64,000 bases of DNA from Saccharothrix sp. S26. Lineage in GTDB: Bacteria; Actinomycetota; Actinomycetes; Mycobacteriales; Pseudonocardiaceae. Numbering within the stretch: position 1 is the stretch's first letter; every line of letters begins with the position of its first letter. The stretch covers positions 124,001 to 188,000 of the forward strand of contig NZ_JAJUWT010000010.1 of assembly GCF_021390395.1 (NCBI RefSeq), read 5' to 3'. The position numbers and the translations under genes are program-made. The notes under the pieces are model-generated. The model was given only the letters and a program-made list of their open reading frames with translations, searched no databases and was not told where the DNA came from. Below are positions 1-13,605 of this stretch, in pieces.

Positions 1-1175
1 TCCGCGCCGTCGACGTCGAGGAGGCGGACCAGGAGGCCCGGTTCGCCGTGGTGCGGGTGGCGGCAGTTGGCGGTGGTCAGGGGAGCGGGGCGGTCCTGGA
101 GGCGGACGCCGGGCGCGTGCACGACGGAGGCGACCTCGGCGATGCCCTCGACGAACGACACGACCGACTCGGGGTAGACGCCCGCGCTGCCGCCGCCCTG
201 GATGCGGGTGGTGGCGGCGTTGGGGCCGAGGACGGCGACCTTCACGTCGGGTGACAGGGGGAGGACGCCGTCGTTGCGCAGCAGGACGGTGCTCGCGGCC
301 ACGGCTTCGCGCAGCAGGTCGTGCGGGGCTTCGACCTGCGGTGTCACGGGTGTGGAGCCGTTGAGCGCGCCGACCCGGGAGGCCAGGCGGAGCAGTCGTT
401 CGAGCTTGAGGTCCAGCGCGCTCTCGGGCACCTCGCCGTTCTCGACGGCGGCGGCCAGGTCGTTCCACGGGCTCCGCGGGCCGGGCATGGCGAGGTCCTG
501 GGCGGCCCGCGCGGACGGCGCGGTGGAGCGGACCGCGCCCCAGTCGGAGACGACCAGGCCGTCGAAGCCCCACGTGCCCTTCAGCGGTTCGTCCAACAGC
601 GGGCTCTCCGACATGGTGACGCCGTTGACCCCGTTGTACGCCGACATCACCACCCACACGCCGGCGCGGACGGCGGCCTCGAACGGCACCAGGTAGACCT
701 CGTGGAGGGTGCGTTCGTCCACCTCGGCGTTCAACGTCATGCGCTCGGTCTCGGAGTCGTTGGCCACGTAGTGCTTGGCCGTGGCCGCGACACCACCGCT
801 CTGCACGCCGGTGATGTAGGCCGCGCCGATGCCCGCGGTCAGCACGGGGTCTTCGGAGAAGCACTCGAAGTGCCGACCGCCGAACGGCGTCCGGTGCAGG
901 TTGAGCGTGGGCGCGAGCAGGACGTCCACGCCCTTGCGGCGCGCCTCGGCCGCCAGCAGGACGCCGAGCCGTCGCACGAGGTCGACGTCCCAGGTGGCGG
1001 CCAGCGCGGTGGGGGAGGGCAGGGCCAGTGACGTGCTGCGCTCGTCCCAGCCCTGGCCGCGCACCCCGATCGGGCCGTCGGACACCACGATCGACCGCAG
1101 CCCCACGTCGGGTTCGTCGTGCGTCCGCCAGCCCGTGGCACCGGTCAGCAGCCGAACCTTGCGCCTCACGTCCAC
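1..1175 (-). CDS. GH3 family beta-glucosidase, N-terminal part (cut by window edge)
   Basis: About 390 N-terminal residues of a glycoside hydrolase family 3 enzyme that would release glucose from beta-linked glucosides. Visible GH3 signatures: LAPTLNLHRTPFGGRHFECF, the KHYVANDSE loop, and VVSDWGA carrying the conserved nucleophile Asp. The start of the C-terminal alpha/beta sandwich (STVLLRNDGVLPLS) is reached before the edge. There is no signal peptide, so it is probably cytosolic. GTG at 1175 is chosen because AAGGGG lies 6 nt upstream; GTG at 1169 is an alternative. A perfect operator palindrome sits 18 bp upstream. It lies downstream of the ROK regulator on the same strand but has its own control site. 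Confidence 0.93.
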   Translation of the reverse strand, partial: MDVRRKVRLLTGATGWRTHDEPDVGLRSIVVSDGPIGVRGQGWDERSTSLALPSPTALAATWDVDLVRRLGVLLAAEARRKGVDVLLAPTLNLHRTPFGGRHFECFSEDPVLTAGIGAAYITGVQSGGVAATAKHYVANDSETERMTLNAEVDERTLHEVYLVPFEAAVRAGVWVVMSAYNGVNGVTMSESPLLDEPLKGTWGFDGLVVSDWGAVRSTAPSARAAQDLAMPGPRSPWNDLAAAVENGEVPESALDLKLERLLRLASRVGALNGSTPVTPQVEAPHDLLREAVAASTVLLRNDGVLPLSPDVKVAVLGPNAATTRIQGGGSAGVYPESVVSFVEGIAEVASVVHAPGVRLQDRPAPLTTANCRHPHHGEPGLLVRLLDVDGA

Positions 1176-1192
1176 ACCGGGCCCCTTGTCTT

Positions 1193-1206
1193 GGAGAGCG
1201 CTCTCC
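1193..1206. promoter_or_regulatory. Operator palindrome GGAGAGCGCTCTCC before the GH3 gene
   Basis: A perfect 14-bp palindrome placed just upstream of the GH3 start. The central CG and flanking inverted arms are typical of LacI/GalR-family operators; the CebR box TGGGAGCGCTCCCA is similar. The same core recurs at 12157-12168 and 12257-12272. No LacI-family gene is in the window, so the regulator must be elsewhere (inference). Confidence 0.7.
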
Positions 1207-1245
1207 CGTCAGCGTCGGGCTCGGCCGCCGGATCTGTCAAGGCGG

Positions 1246-2472
1246 TCAGGCGATGTCGACGCGGGGTGCGGGTTTGCGCGGGTCGGCGGCGCGGTCGAGG
1301 AGGGCGGCGACCGGGAGGGTGGCGGCGCCGACGGCGACGGCGTCCGGGCCCAGGCGGCCCAGCTCGATCGAGATCTGCTCGTACGGGTGCCGCAGCGCGT
1401 GGGCGCGGGTGGCGGCCACGATCCGGTCCAGCTGGTGCGACCCGAGGGCCAGGCCGGCCCAGCCGCCCAGCACGATCCGCTCCGGGTTGAACAGGTTGAC
1501 CAGGTTCGCGATGCCCGCGCCCAGGTAGCCCGCGGTCTCCTCCAAGACGCGGGCGGCGGTCTTGGAGCGGGACGCGGAGTCGATCAACGCGGCCACGGTC
1601 GACTGCTCGTCGCCCGCGGCCAGTTCGCGCCCACGTGCCTTGCGGTACCGGTCGAGGATGCCCTCCGCGCCCACGTAAGCCTCCAGGCACCCCAGAGCAC
1701 CGCACCGGCACGGCCTGCCGCCGTACACGATGGTCGTGTGCCCCCACTCGCCCGCCGAGCTGGTGGCACCGCGGTAGACCCCGCCGTCGGTCACCACGGC
1801 CGCGCCGACACCGGAGCCGATGAGGGCTATCACCACGTGCCGCGCGCCCCGGCCCGCGCCGAACCACATCTCCGCCTGGCCCTGCGTCTTGGCCCCGTTC
1901 TCCACGTACAGCGGCCACGCGGACTCCGACGCCGAGGCGACCAGCTCCTCCAGCCGCACGCCGTCCCACCCGATGGTCGGCGCGTGCACGACCGCGGTCG
2001 TGCCCTGCTCCACGGTCCCGGGCACGCCGATGCCGACGCCGAGCACGGTCGACGCCGGTACGCCCGCCGAGTCGACCACGTCCCGGACCGCCGCCGCGAT
2101 CAACGAGGCCACGGCGGTGGGCGAGGACGGTGACAACGGGCGGTCGAACGCGGCCAGCTGGGTCAACGACAGGTCGAACAGCTCGACCTTGATCCCCGTC
2201 TCGCCCACGTCCACCCCGACCACGTGCCCGAACGCGGGGTTGACGCGCAGCAGCACGCGCGGCCGGCCGCCGTCGGAGTCCACCGAACCGGCCTCGACCA
2301 CGAGCCCGTCGTCGACCAGCTCGCCGGTCACGTTGGACACCGTCGCCGCCGACAGCCCGGACCGCCGGGACAGCTCGTACCTGCTCAACGGCCCGTCGAA
2401 GAACAGCGTGGACAGCAGGGTCGAGCGGTTCTGCCGACGCAGGTCGCGGACGGTGGTGCGCTTCGGTGCCAC
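1246..2472 (-). CDS. ROK family transcriptional regulator
   Basis: A 408-residue NagC/XylR-type ROK repressor. An N-terminal winged HTH (about residues 10-65, with SRYELSRRSGLSAATVSNVT as recognition region) precedes a sugar-kinase fold with a nucleotide-like motif GVDVGETGIKVELFD and the ROK zinc motif CRCGALGCLEAY near residue 255. The canonical kinase segment GHTT is preserved around EWGHTTIVYGG, so it may still bind a sugar. The start codon is GTG. It is divergent from the ABC importer operon, with a shared 186-bp intergenic region containing AT-rich repeats, so it probably controls that operon and itself. Inducer unknown; a beta-glucoside or glucose is the reasonable guess from context. 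Confidence 0.92.
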   Translation of the reverse strand: MAPKRTTVRDLRRQNRSTLLSTLFFDGPLSRYELSRRSGLSAATVSNVTGELVDDGLVVEAGSVDSDGGRPRVLLRVNPAFGHVVGVDVGETGIKVELFDLSLTQLAAFDRPLSPSSPTAVASLIAAAVRDVVDSAGVPASTVLGVGIGVPGTVEQGTTAVVHAPTIGWDGVRLEELVASASESAWPLYVENGAKTQGQAEMWFGAGRGARHVVIALIGSGVGAAVVTDGGVYRGATSSAGEWGHTTIVYGGRPCRCGALGCLEAYVGAEGILDRYRKARGRELAAGDEQSTVAALIDSASRSKTAARVLEETAGYLGAGIANLVNLFNPERIVLGGWAGLALGSHQLDRIVAATRAHALRHPYEQISIELGRLGPDAVAVGAATLPVAALLDRAADPRKPAPRVDIA

Positions 2473-2480
2473 GCCCCGAC

Positions 2481-2513
2481 CTTAGTTTGCGACTTAAAAT
2501 TAGCCTAAGTTTG
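2481..2513. promoter_or_regulatory. Putative ROK operator with TAGTTTG / AAGTTTG repeats
   Basis: An AT-rich island in GC-rich DNA between the divergent ROK and transporter genes. It contains direct repeats TAGTTTG (2483-2489) and AAGTTTG (2507-2513), and the inverted pair CTTAG / CTAAG at 2481-2485 and 2505-2509. ROK-family operators are usually AT-rich repeats of this kind. It is unlike the GAGAGCGCTCTC boxes elsewhere in the locus. Confidence 0.55.
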
Positions 2514-2658
2514 TAACCTGTTCGTGATTGACGTGACTTGGCTCACCGGGGTTGAGTCTGCACCGACACGAGGACGCGCCCAGCGTCCCAGCCGCGATGG
2601 CACCCGCGGCCCGCACCACACGAGCGCTCGCCCTTCCCCCGCCCGACAAGGAGAACCC

Positions 2659-5389
<2,731 letters not shown>

Positions 5390-5393
<4 letters not shown>

Positions 5394-6370
5394 GCTACCT
5401 CCTCAAGCGGATCGCGTTCTACCTGTTCACCGCGTGGGCCGCGATCACGATCAACTTCTTCATCCCGCGGGTCATCCCCGGCGACCCGGTGCAGGCGCTG
5501 ATCACCCGGTCGCGCGGCCAGATGACCAGCGACGCCGTGCAGTCGCTCTACGTGCTGTTCGGGCTGGACAAGGACGCGAGCCTGGTCGAGCAGTACTTCA
5601 CCTACCTGGGCCAGCTGCTGCGCGGCGACCTCGGCCTGTCGTTCACGTACTTCCCGTCGCCGGTGTCGCAGGTGCTCGGCGACGGCCTGCCGTGGACGCT
5701 GGGCCTGGTCGGGATCACCACCGTGCTGGGCTTCCTCATCGGCACGGCGCTGGGCACGGGCATCGGCTGGCGGCGCGGCTCGTGGGCCGACGCGCTGATC
5801 CCGGTGACCACGTTCGTGTCGTCCATCCCGTACTTCTGGCTCGGCCTGATCGCCATCGCGCTGCTGACCGGCCCGGACAGCTTCTTCCCGGCCTCCGGCG
5901 CCTACGACAACGGCCTGGTGCCCAACCCGGACCTGGAGTTCGTCGGCAGCGTGCTGCGGCACGGCCTGCTGCCCGCGTTCACCATCCTGATCTCGTCCAT
6001 GGCGGGCTGGATCCTGTCGATGCGCAACATGATGGTCACGGTGGCCTCCGAGGACTACGTGACCGTCGCGCACGCCAAGGGCCTGTCCGACCGGCGCGTG
6101 ATGGTGTCCTACGCGGCGCGCAACGCGTTGCTGCCCAACGTCTCCGGGTTCGCGCTGTCGCTGGGCTTCATCGTCGGTGGCACGCTGCTGGTCGAGATCG
6201 TGTTCTCCTACCCCGGCCTGGGCCTCCAGCTGTTCCAGGCCGTCGGAGCCAAGGACTACCCGCTCATGCAGGGCATCTTCCTGATCATCACGCTGTCCGT
6301 GCTGCTGGCGAACTTCCTCGCCGACGTGGCCTACCTCGCGCTCGACCCGCGCACCCGACGGGAGGGCTGA
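5390..6370 (+). CDS. ABC transporter permease (DppB/OppB type)
   Basis: A 326-residue inner-membrane permease with about six hydrophobic segments. The N-terminus [20 protein letters not shown] and the [11 protein letters not shown] motif are characteristic of the DppB family. The cytoplasmic EAA-like loop reads [15 protein letters not shown], which docks onto the ATPase. The start overlaps the preceding stop by 4 nt (ATGA). Confidence 0.93.
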
Positions 6371-6373
6371 GCC

Positions 6374-7362
6374 GTGACCGTGGTTCCCACCACCGGGACG
6401 GCCACCCCGGTCGCCGCGCCGGTGAAGCGCCGCAGGCTGCGGTTCGTGGCCAACCCCAAGGCGACCACCGGCCTGGTGATCCTGGGCTTCTTCGCCCTGC
6501 TCGCGATCATCGGGCCGTGGATCGCGCCCTACGACCCCTCCGGGCGCGGCAACGACCTGCTCCAGGGCCCGTCGGCCGCGCACTGGTTCGGCACCACCCA
6601 CCTCGGCCAGGACATCTTCAGCCAGGTCGTGGTCGGCACCCGCAGCGTCATGGTCGTCGGGTTCGTCGCGGGCCTGGTGGCGACGGTCCTGTCGATCCTG
6701 GTCGGCGTCACGTCCGGCTACCTGGCGGGCGCGGGCAGCGAGGTGCTGTCGGCGCTGTCCAACGTGTTCCTGGTGCTCCCCGCGCTGCCGCTGATGATCA
6801 TCATCACGTCGACCCTGCCGGAGACCGGCACCCTCACCATCGCGCTGGTCATCGGCTTCACGTCGTGGGCCTGGGGCGCGCGGGTGCTGCGGGCGCAAAC
6901 GCTGTCGCTGCGCGGGCGCGACTACGTGGAGGCCGCGCGGGCGACCGGCGAGAAGACGTGGCGGATCATCCTGTTCGAGATCCTGCCCAACCTCACCGCG
7001 GTCATCGCCTCCGGCTTCGTCGGCACGGTCATCTTCGCGGTGACGCTGGAGATCACGCTGGCGTTCATCGGCATCGGCGCGGGCGGCGACTGGAACTGGG
7101 GCACGGTCCTGTACTGGGCGCAGAGCCAGCAGGCCCTCGCGCAGGGCGCGTGGTGGTGGTTCGTGCCCGCGGGCCTGGCCATCGCCCTGCTGGGCACCGC
7201 GCTGTCGCTGGTGAACTTCGGCATCGACGAGTTCGTCAGCCCGCGGCTGCGCGGCGGGGGCAAGACGAACGTCAAGACCGCCGACGGCCACACGGTGCGG
7301 ATGCGGGTCGGTTTCACGCCGGTGCTCGCGCACAAGACCCGGCCCGAGGGAAGGGAGACGCC

Positions 7363-7366
<4 letters not shown>
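6374..7366 (+). CDS. ABC transporter permease (DppC/OppC type)
   Basis: A 330-residue second permease. An N-terminal cytoplasmic tail (residues 1-30) leads into a first membrane segment and the family motif APYDPSGRGNDLLQGPSAAH, followed by HWFGTTHLGQDIFSQ. The EAA loop is YVEAARATGEKTWRII. The GTG start lies 3 nt after the previous stop. About 35 residues after the last membrane helix form an unusual charged tail ending at KTRPEGRETP. Confidence 0.92.
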
Positions 7367-8401
<1,035 letters not shown>

Positions 8402-8403
<2 letters not shown>

Positions 8404-8425
8404 TCCCGTACACGACAACGGGATC
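8402..8425 (+). other. Intercistronic stem-loop between transporter and GH1 gene
   Basis: Perfect 8-bp arms GATCCCGT / ACGGGATC with an 8-nt loop, starting inside the ATPase stop codon and ending 9 nt before the GH1 ribosome-binding site. There is no T-run, so it looks more like an mRNA-processing or stability hairpin that separates expression of the importer and hydrolase than a full terminator. Confidence 0.45.
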
Positions 8426-8444
8426 CGAACTCCAGAGGAGATCA

Positions 8445-9845
<1,401 letters not shown>

Positions 9846-9855
9846 CCGGACGGAC

Positions 9856-9892
9856 GAGGGGCGTGCCGGCGGGGTTCCGCGGCACGCCCCTC
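9856..9892 (+). terminator. Rho-independent-like terminator after the GH1 gene
   Basis: A perfect 12-bp stem, GAGGGGCGTGCC (9856-9867) and GGCACGCCCCTC (9881-9892), with a 13-nt loop, 10 bp after the GH1 stop. There is no strong T-run, as usual in high-GC actinobacteria. Confidence 0.75.
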
Positions 9893-9937
9893 ACCCGCGC
9901 GTCGTCGCCGGAGTGGCCGCACCCGGCGGCGCGACGA

Positions 9938-9976
9938 CCGGAGGGCCGGGGGGAGCGCATCCCCCCGGCCCTCCGG
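9938..9976 (-). terminator. Terminator hairpin of the minus-strand glycoside hydrolase
   Basis: A perfect 16-bp stem, CCGGAGGGCCGGGGGG / CCCCCCGGCCCTCCGG, with a 7-nt loop, placed 9 bp beyond the stop of the gene ending at 9986. With the hairpin at 9856 it insulates two convergent transcripts. Confidence 0.75.
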
Positions 9977-9985
9977 CTTTCCCCG

Positions 9986-12121
9986 TCAGCGCCGGTAGAC
10001 GCCGAACTCGTAGAGCGAGTAACCCCACCCGGTGCCGCGCTGAGTGGCGTGCAGGCGCACGTACCGGCCGGTGGCCGTGACGTCGATCGAGTCGACCCCG
10101 CCGTTGCCCGTCGTGGTGGCGTGCACCGACCGCCAGTTCGTGCCGTCGTCGGACACCTGGATCTCGTACGCCCGGCCGTACGCGCCCTCCCACACCAGTT
10201 GCACGTGCTGGAACGTGGTCACCGCGCCCAGGTCGACCCGCAACCACTGCGGGTCGGACCAGTCGGTGGCCCAGCGGGAGCCCGCGTTGCCGTCCACCGC
10301 GTTCGACGGCGGGAACGGCGCGCCGTCGCCCACCTGCTGGTAGGACGAGGCCGTGACGGGCTTGCCGAGGGCCACGTTCACGCCTGCCGGCTGCGGCGCG
10401 ACGACCCGCACCGACTTCGTCTCGATGCCGATGTTGCCGCGGCCGTCCTCGGCCATCACGTACACCTTCCACACGCCGAGCCGGTCGGGCGCGGTCACGG
10501 TCAACCGGGTGCCGTCGACCCGCACGGGCGTGAACGCGAGCCCGCCGCTGTTGTCGACGTACTTGCTGTTGAACGCCGCCGACCAGGTGATCGGGTCGCC
10601 GTTGGGGTCGCTCACGGCCACGTCGACGTCCAGCCGCGCGCCGGCCGCGACGGTGGTGGGCAGGGACATCGCGGTGATCACCGGCGGGGTGTTGGCCGGC
10701 GTCGCGCCGCCGAACGCCCGCTGCACCGCGTAGAACGACAGCCGCTTCTTGCCCGCCGGGGTCAGGTTGAACCACACCGCGCCGAAGTCGTACTCCGTGC
10801 CGTAGTGGAACAACGTGCCGCCGAACGAGACACCCGTGTGCCCGGTGATGCAGTTCCACGCCCGCGTGTAGCCGTCCCGCTTCTGCACGTCCGTCGGCTC
10901 GCTCGGCACGCCGTTGACGTCGTTGGGCACCTCCCACTCACCCGCCGGGCCGGCCTCGGTCAGCAGGTACGGCTTGGTGTAGCCGCCGTTGACCCAGTCC
11001 TGCCGGACCTGGCAGACGTTGCCGTAGGAGTTCACCGAGTAGAGGTCGAGGTCGGGCGCGTGCGCCTTGAGGTAGACCCAGGCGCCGGTCCACGCGTCGG
11101 TGTTGGTCACCGGGTGGTTGGCGTCGATGGCGTGGATCGCCCGCGCGGCCTCGTTGACGTACTTGGCGTACGCGATCCGCTGGTTCTCCAGCTCCGTGCC
11201 CGAGTAGCAGTTCTGCAGGCCCAGGATGGACTCGTTGCCGACGTTCCACATGAGCACGCCGGGGTGGTCCTTGTAGGTGGTGACCCACTGCCGGATCGTG
11301 TTCAGCATGTCGGTCTTGTACGTGGTGTCGGTGACGTAGTTGACGCAGCCGCCGGAGCCGGGCCCGCCACCGGGCTGCAACCAGAAGCCGTTCATCACCT
11401 TGATGCCGTTGGCCGCGGCGGCGTCCAGCAGGGGCCGGGTCGAGGCGTCGGTGCCCCAGGTGCGCAGGGTGTTGACGCCCATGGACTTCAGCTCCGGCAT
11501 GTACCGGGCCGCGTCGGCGGCCGGCGGTCCCCAGGTGAGGCCCTTCACCGTCCACGGCTGACCGTCGACCATCAGCTTCCAGTCGCCCTGGGAGCCGGTG
11601 ACGCGCACGCCCGTGCCGGGCTGGGGAGTGCCGCCCCGGGTGCCGTAGACGCGGAACTCCCACAGCGAGTAGCCGTAACCGTTGGCGCGTTGGGTGCCGT
11701 GGACGCGGACGTACCGGCCGGAGCCCGTGACGTCGAAGCCCTGCCTGCCGCCAGTGCCGGCCGTCGTGGTGTGGACGGTGGTCCAGGCGGTGCCGTCGGG
11801 GGAGACCTGGAGCTGGAACGAGGTGGCGTAGGCGGCTTCCCAGTCGAGCTCGACGCGGCTGAGGGTCGAGGTGGTGCCGAGGTCAACCCGCAGCCACTGC
11901 GGGTCGCTCCACGCGCTGGCCCACCGCGTGCCCGGGTCGCCGTCCACGGCCGCGGACGCGGGTGTGCCCGCGCCTTCAATCGAGGACGCCGTGGCGGGCT
12001 TGCCCTGGGACAGCAGCACGGGCGCGGCGTTCGCGGTGCCCGGGACGACGGCGAGGCCGAGGAACAGGGCGAGCCCCAGGAGCGGGGCCAGCGCGGTGCT
12101 GGCGGATCGGAGGCGGTGCAT
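9986..12121 (-). CDS. Secreted clan-A glycoside hydrolase with two discoidin (F5/8 type C, CBM32-like) domains
   Basis: A 711-residue exported enzyme. Order: Sec signal peptide (about 1-33, ending in GTANAA); discoidin domain 1 (about 35-160, with TRWASAWSDPQWLRVDLG); a TIM-barrel glycosidase (about 180-490) resembling the GH2/GH5 catalytic barrel, with WNVGNES as probable acid/base and LLTEAGPAGEWE as probable nucleophile; an Ig-like linker domain (about 500-570); and discoidin domain 2 (about 575-711, with SRWATDWSDPQWLRVDLG). The ATG at 12121 has AGGAGA upstream and starts at the signal peptide, so a 26-residue longer frame is rejected. Substrate is unknown; the two carbohydrate-binding domains suggest polysaccharide or glycoprotein. 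An operator palindrome lies 36 bp upstream. Confidence 0.88.
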   Translation of the reverse strand: MHRLRSASTALAPLLGLALFLGLAVVPGTANAAPVLLSQGKPATASSIEGAGTPASAAVDGDPGTRWASAWSDPQWLRVDLGTTSTLSRVELDWEAAYATSFQLQVSPDGTAWTTVHTTTAGTGGRQGFDVTGSGRYVRVHGTQRANGYGYSLWEFRVYGTRGGTPQPGTGVRVTGSQGDWKLMVDGQPWTVKGLTWGPPAADAARYMPELKSMGVNTLRTWGTDASTRPLLDAAAANGIKVMNGFWLQPGGGPGSGGCVNYVTDTTYKTDMLNTIRQWVTTYKDHPGVLMWNVGNESILGLQNCYSGTELENQRIAYAKYVNEAARAIHAIDANHPVTNTDAWTGAWVYLKAHAPDLDLYSVNSYGNVCQVRQDWVNGGYTKPYLLTEAGPAGEWEVPNDVNGVPSEPTDVQKRDGYTRAWNCITGHTGVSFGGTLFHYGTEYDFGAVWFNLTPAGKKRLSFYAVQRAFGGATPANTPPVITAMSLPTTVAAGARLDVDVAVSDPNGDPITWSAAFNSKYVDNSGGLAFTPVRVDGTRLTVTAPDRLGVWKVYVMAEDGRGNIGIETKSVRVVAPQPAGVNVALGKPVTASSYQQVGDGAPFPPSNAVDGNAGSRWATDWSDPQWLRVDLGAVTTFQHVQLVWEGAYGRAYEIQVSDDGTNWRSVHATTTGNGGVDSIDVTATGRYVRLHATQRGTGWGYSLYEFGVYRR

Positions 12122-12156
12122 GGCGTCTCCTGCCGGATTGTCGGGTCGAGGTGCGG

Positions 12157-12168
12157 GAGAGCGCTCTC
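12157..12168. promoter_or_regulatory. Operator core GAGAGCGCTCTC before the secreted hydrolase
   Basis: A perfect 12-bp palindrome (imperfect 16-bp GGGAGAGCGCTCTCTC) in the 182-bp divergent region. It has the same core as the sites at 1193 and 12257. The position suits repression of the minus-strand secreted hydrolase. Confidence 0.7.
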
Positions 12169-12256
12169 TCAACCCGGCTCGAGTGTCGCGAACGACCACG
12201 GCCGTGTCAACGAACGTCCTCTTGACACCGTGGTGGCCCAGCGGGCAACCTCAGTC

Positions 12257-12272
12257 GGGAGAGCGCTCTCCC
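12257..12272. promoter_or_regulatory. Operator GGGAGAGCGCTCTCCC before the DUF305-like gene
   Basis: A perfect 16-bp palindrome, the best copy of the three, 31 bp upstream of the plus-strand lipoprotein gene. Together with the site at 12157 it gives each divergent gene its own operator, about 100 bp apart, so DNA looping between them is possible. Confidence 0.72.
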
Positions 12273-12303
12273 AGCCACGTTCCACGTCGGCAGGAGGACA
12301 ACG

Positions 12304-12867
12304 GTGTCCCGAAAACCCCGCGCCAAGCACGGCCGGCGCATCCCTGGAGCACGAGCGGGCCGACTGCGAGACGCCGCACGACAAGTCGGCGTACTGCTCC
12401 TGCTGGTCGTGGCCGCCTGTGCGCCCGCACCGGACCCGGCCCCGTCGTCGTCGTTCAACGCCACCGACACCGCGTGGATCCAGCTGATGATCCCGATGAA
12501 CGAACAGCTCTTGCCCGCGCTGGCCCTGGCTCCGCCCGAGCTCGCGCCGCTCGCCGCCGAGCTGGAGCGGTCGCACGAGCAGGAGTTGGTCCGGCTCAAG
12601 CGGTTGCGCGAACGGGCCGGGTTGCCCGAGGACAACCCGCACGCCGGCCACCAGATGCCCGGCCTGCTGTCGGAGGCCGACCTGGCGGGACTGCGCCTGG
12701 ACCCGTCCGGCCTGCCCGGGAAGCTGCGCGAGCACCTGGACCAGTCGGCGTCGCTGGCGCGCGGCGAGCGGGACAGCGGCGCGGACCAGGAGACGCGTGA
12801 CCTGGCGGCGTCGATCGCGACCACGCGCGCCGCGCAGATCGCGCGGTTGGGGGCGGTGTCGCCGTAG
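12304..12867 (+). CDS. DUF305-like lipoprotein
   Basis: A 187-residue predicted lipoprotein: a basic N-region, the hydrophobic stretch VGVLLLLVVAAC with lipobox Cys near residue 39, then a mature part of about 150 residues. FNATDTAWIQLMIPMNEQLL and HEQELVRLKRLRER followed by a His-containing HAGHQMPGLLSEADLAGL segment resemble DUF305 (a four-helix ferritin-like fold). The usual His-His pair of the first helix is replaced by N-E, so metal binding is doubtful. The GTG start has AGGAGG 6 nt upstream. Control by the same operator as the sugar genes is the most interesting aspect. Confidence 0.7.
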   Translation: MSRKPRAKHGRRIPGARAGRLRDAARQVGVLLLLVVAACAPAPDPAPSSSFNATDTAWIQLMIPMNEQLLPALALAPPELAPLAAELERSHEQELVRLKRLRERAGLPEDNPHAGHQMPGLLSEADLAGLRLDPSGLPGKLREHLDQSASLARGERDSGADQETRDLAASIATTRAAQIARLGAVSP

Positions 12868-13040
12868 GGGCAAGACGTGTACCGGGCCGGTGGGGCAACG
12901 AGTGCGGGGAGGATGGCGAGAGGCAGGCAGCGGCCGGTTGCAAAGGGTGGTCCCGGGTGGTGGGCGGGCGTGCGAACCCGGGGGAGCGGCCCGCGGTGCG
13001 ACCGTTGCCGCGGGAAGCGGGCTCCGACCCGGGGCGGCGG

Positions 13041-13605
13041 GTGGACGCCATCAAGACCGGGTTCACGGTGAGGCTGAGTGGTGGCGGCAGCATCGCGCTG
13101 TTCCTGGCCATGCGCCGCCAGTGGCACGAGGAAGCGGTCGCCGTGGTCACCACGCGGGACGCGGAGAGCGGCGGGTCACGCCGAGCCGCGGGCAGGATCC
13201 TCACCACCCACCTGCGCGACCCGCGCCCGATCGCCGCGGCATGCCCGCCAATCCCGAGTCCTGGGCCGTCACCCTCGACCTGACCGGCGCGACCCTGGTC
13301 GACTTCAACGCCGCCGGTGCCTGTCCCCGGGCGTGCCAGTCGGCCACGCTCGCGGGCACGGCCCGGTTCACCGGGGCGCGGTTCGCCGACGTCGACTTCC
13401 GTGGCACGGCCCGCTGCACCGACGTGACTTCGAGGGCGATGTGCTGTTCGCCGGCGTGAGCCGCAGCGAAGCCTGGTGGTTCCTCGGCGCGAAGGTCACG
13501 AGCCTCGACGCCGCGGTGGAGGTCCGGGGTTTCCGGATCCCTCCGGACGGGTCGATCGTCGCCGAGCCCCGGACCGGTCCCGGCGGGCTACGGCCGGACC
13601 GGTGA
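13041..13605 (+). pseudogene. Decayed pentapeptide-repeat membrane-anchored protein
   Basis: Three reading frames must be joined to follow the protein. Frame one (from 13041) has VDAIKTGFTV, GSIALFLAMRRQWHEE and AAGRILTTHLR. A second frame from about 13240 has LDLTGATLVDFN and ARFTGARFADVDFRGTAR. A third, from about 13430 to the stop at 13605, has DFEGDVLFAGVS. This order (transmembrane anchor, helical domain ending in a THLR segment, then A-x-F/L pentapeptide repeats) matches a large actinobacterial family, but the helical domain and most repeats are missing. At least two frameshifts and a large deletion are needed, so I call it a remnant. Its 3' end overlaps the HAD gene tail. Confidence 0.6.

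Noticed and set aside
9856-9976. Repeat pair rather than terminators
   Set aside because: The two hairpins share no sequence; each lies just past one of two convergent stop codons.
13078-13605. A 175-codon intact gene
   Set aside because: Only its last third has family-like residues; the better reading is a frameshifted pentapeptide-repeat relict.
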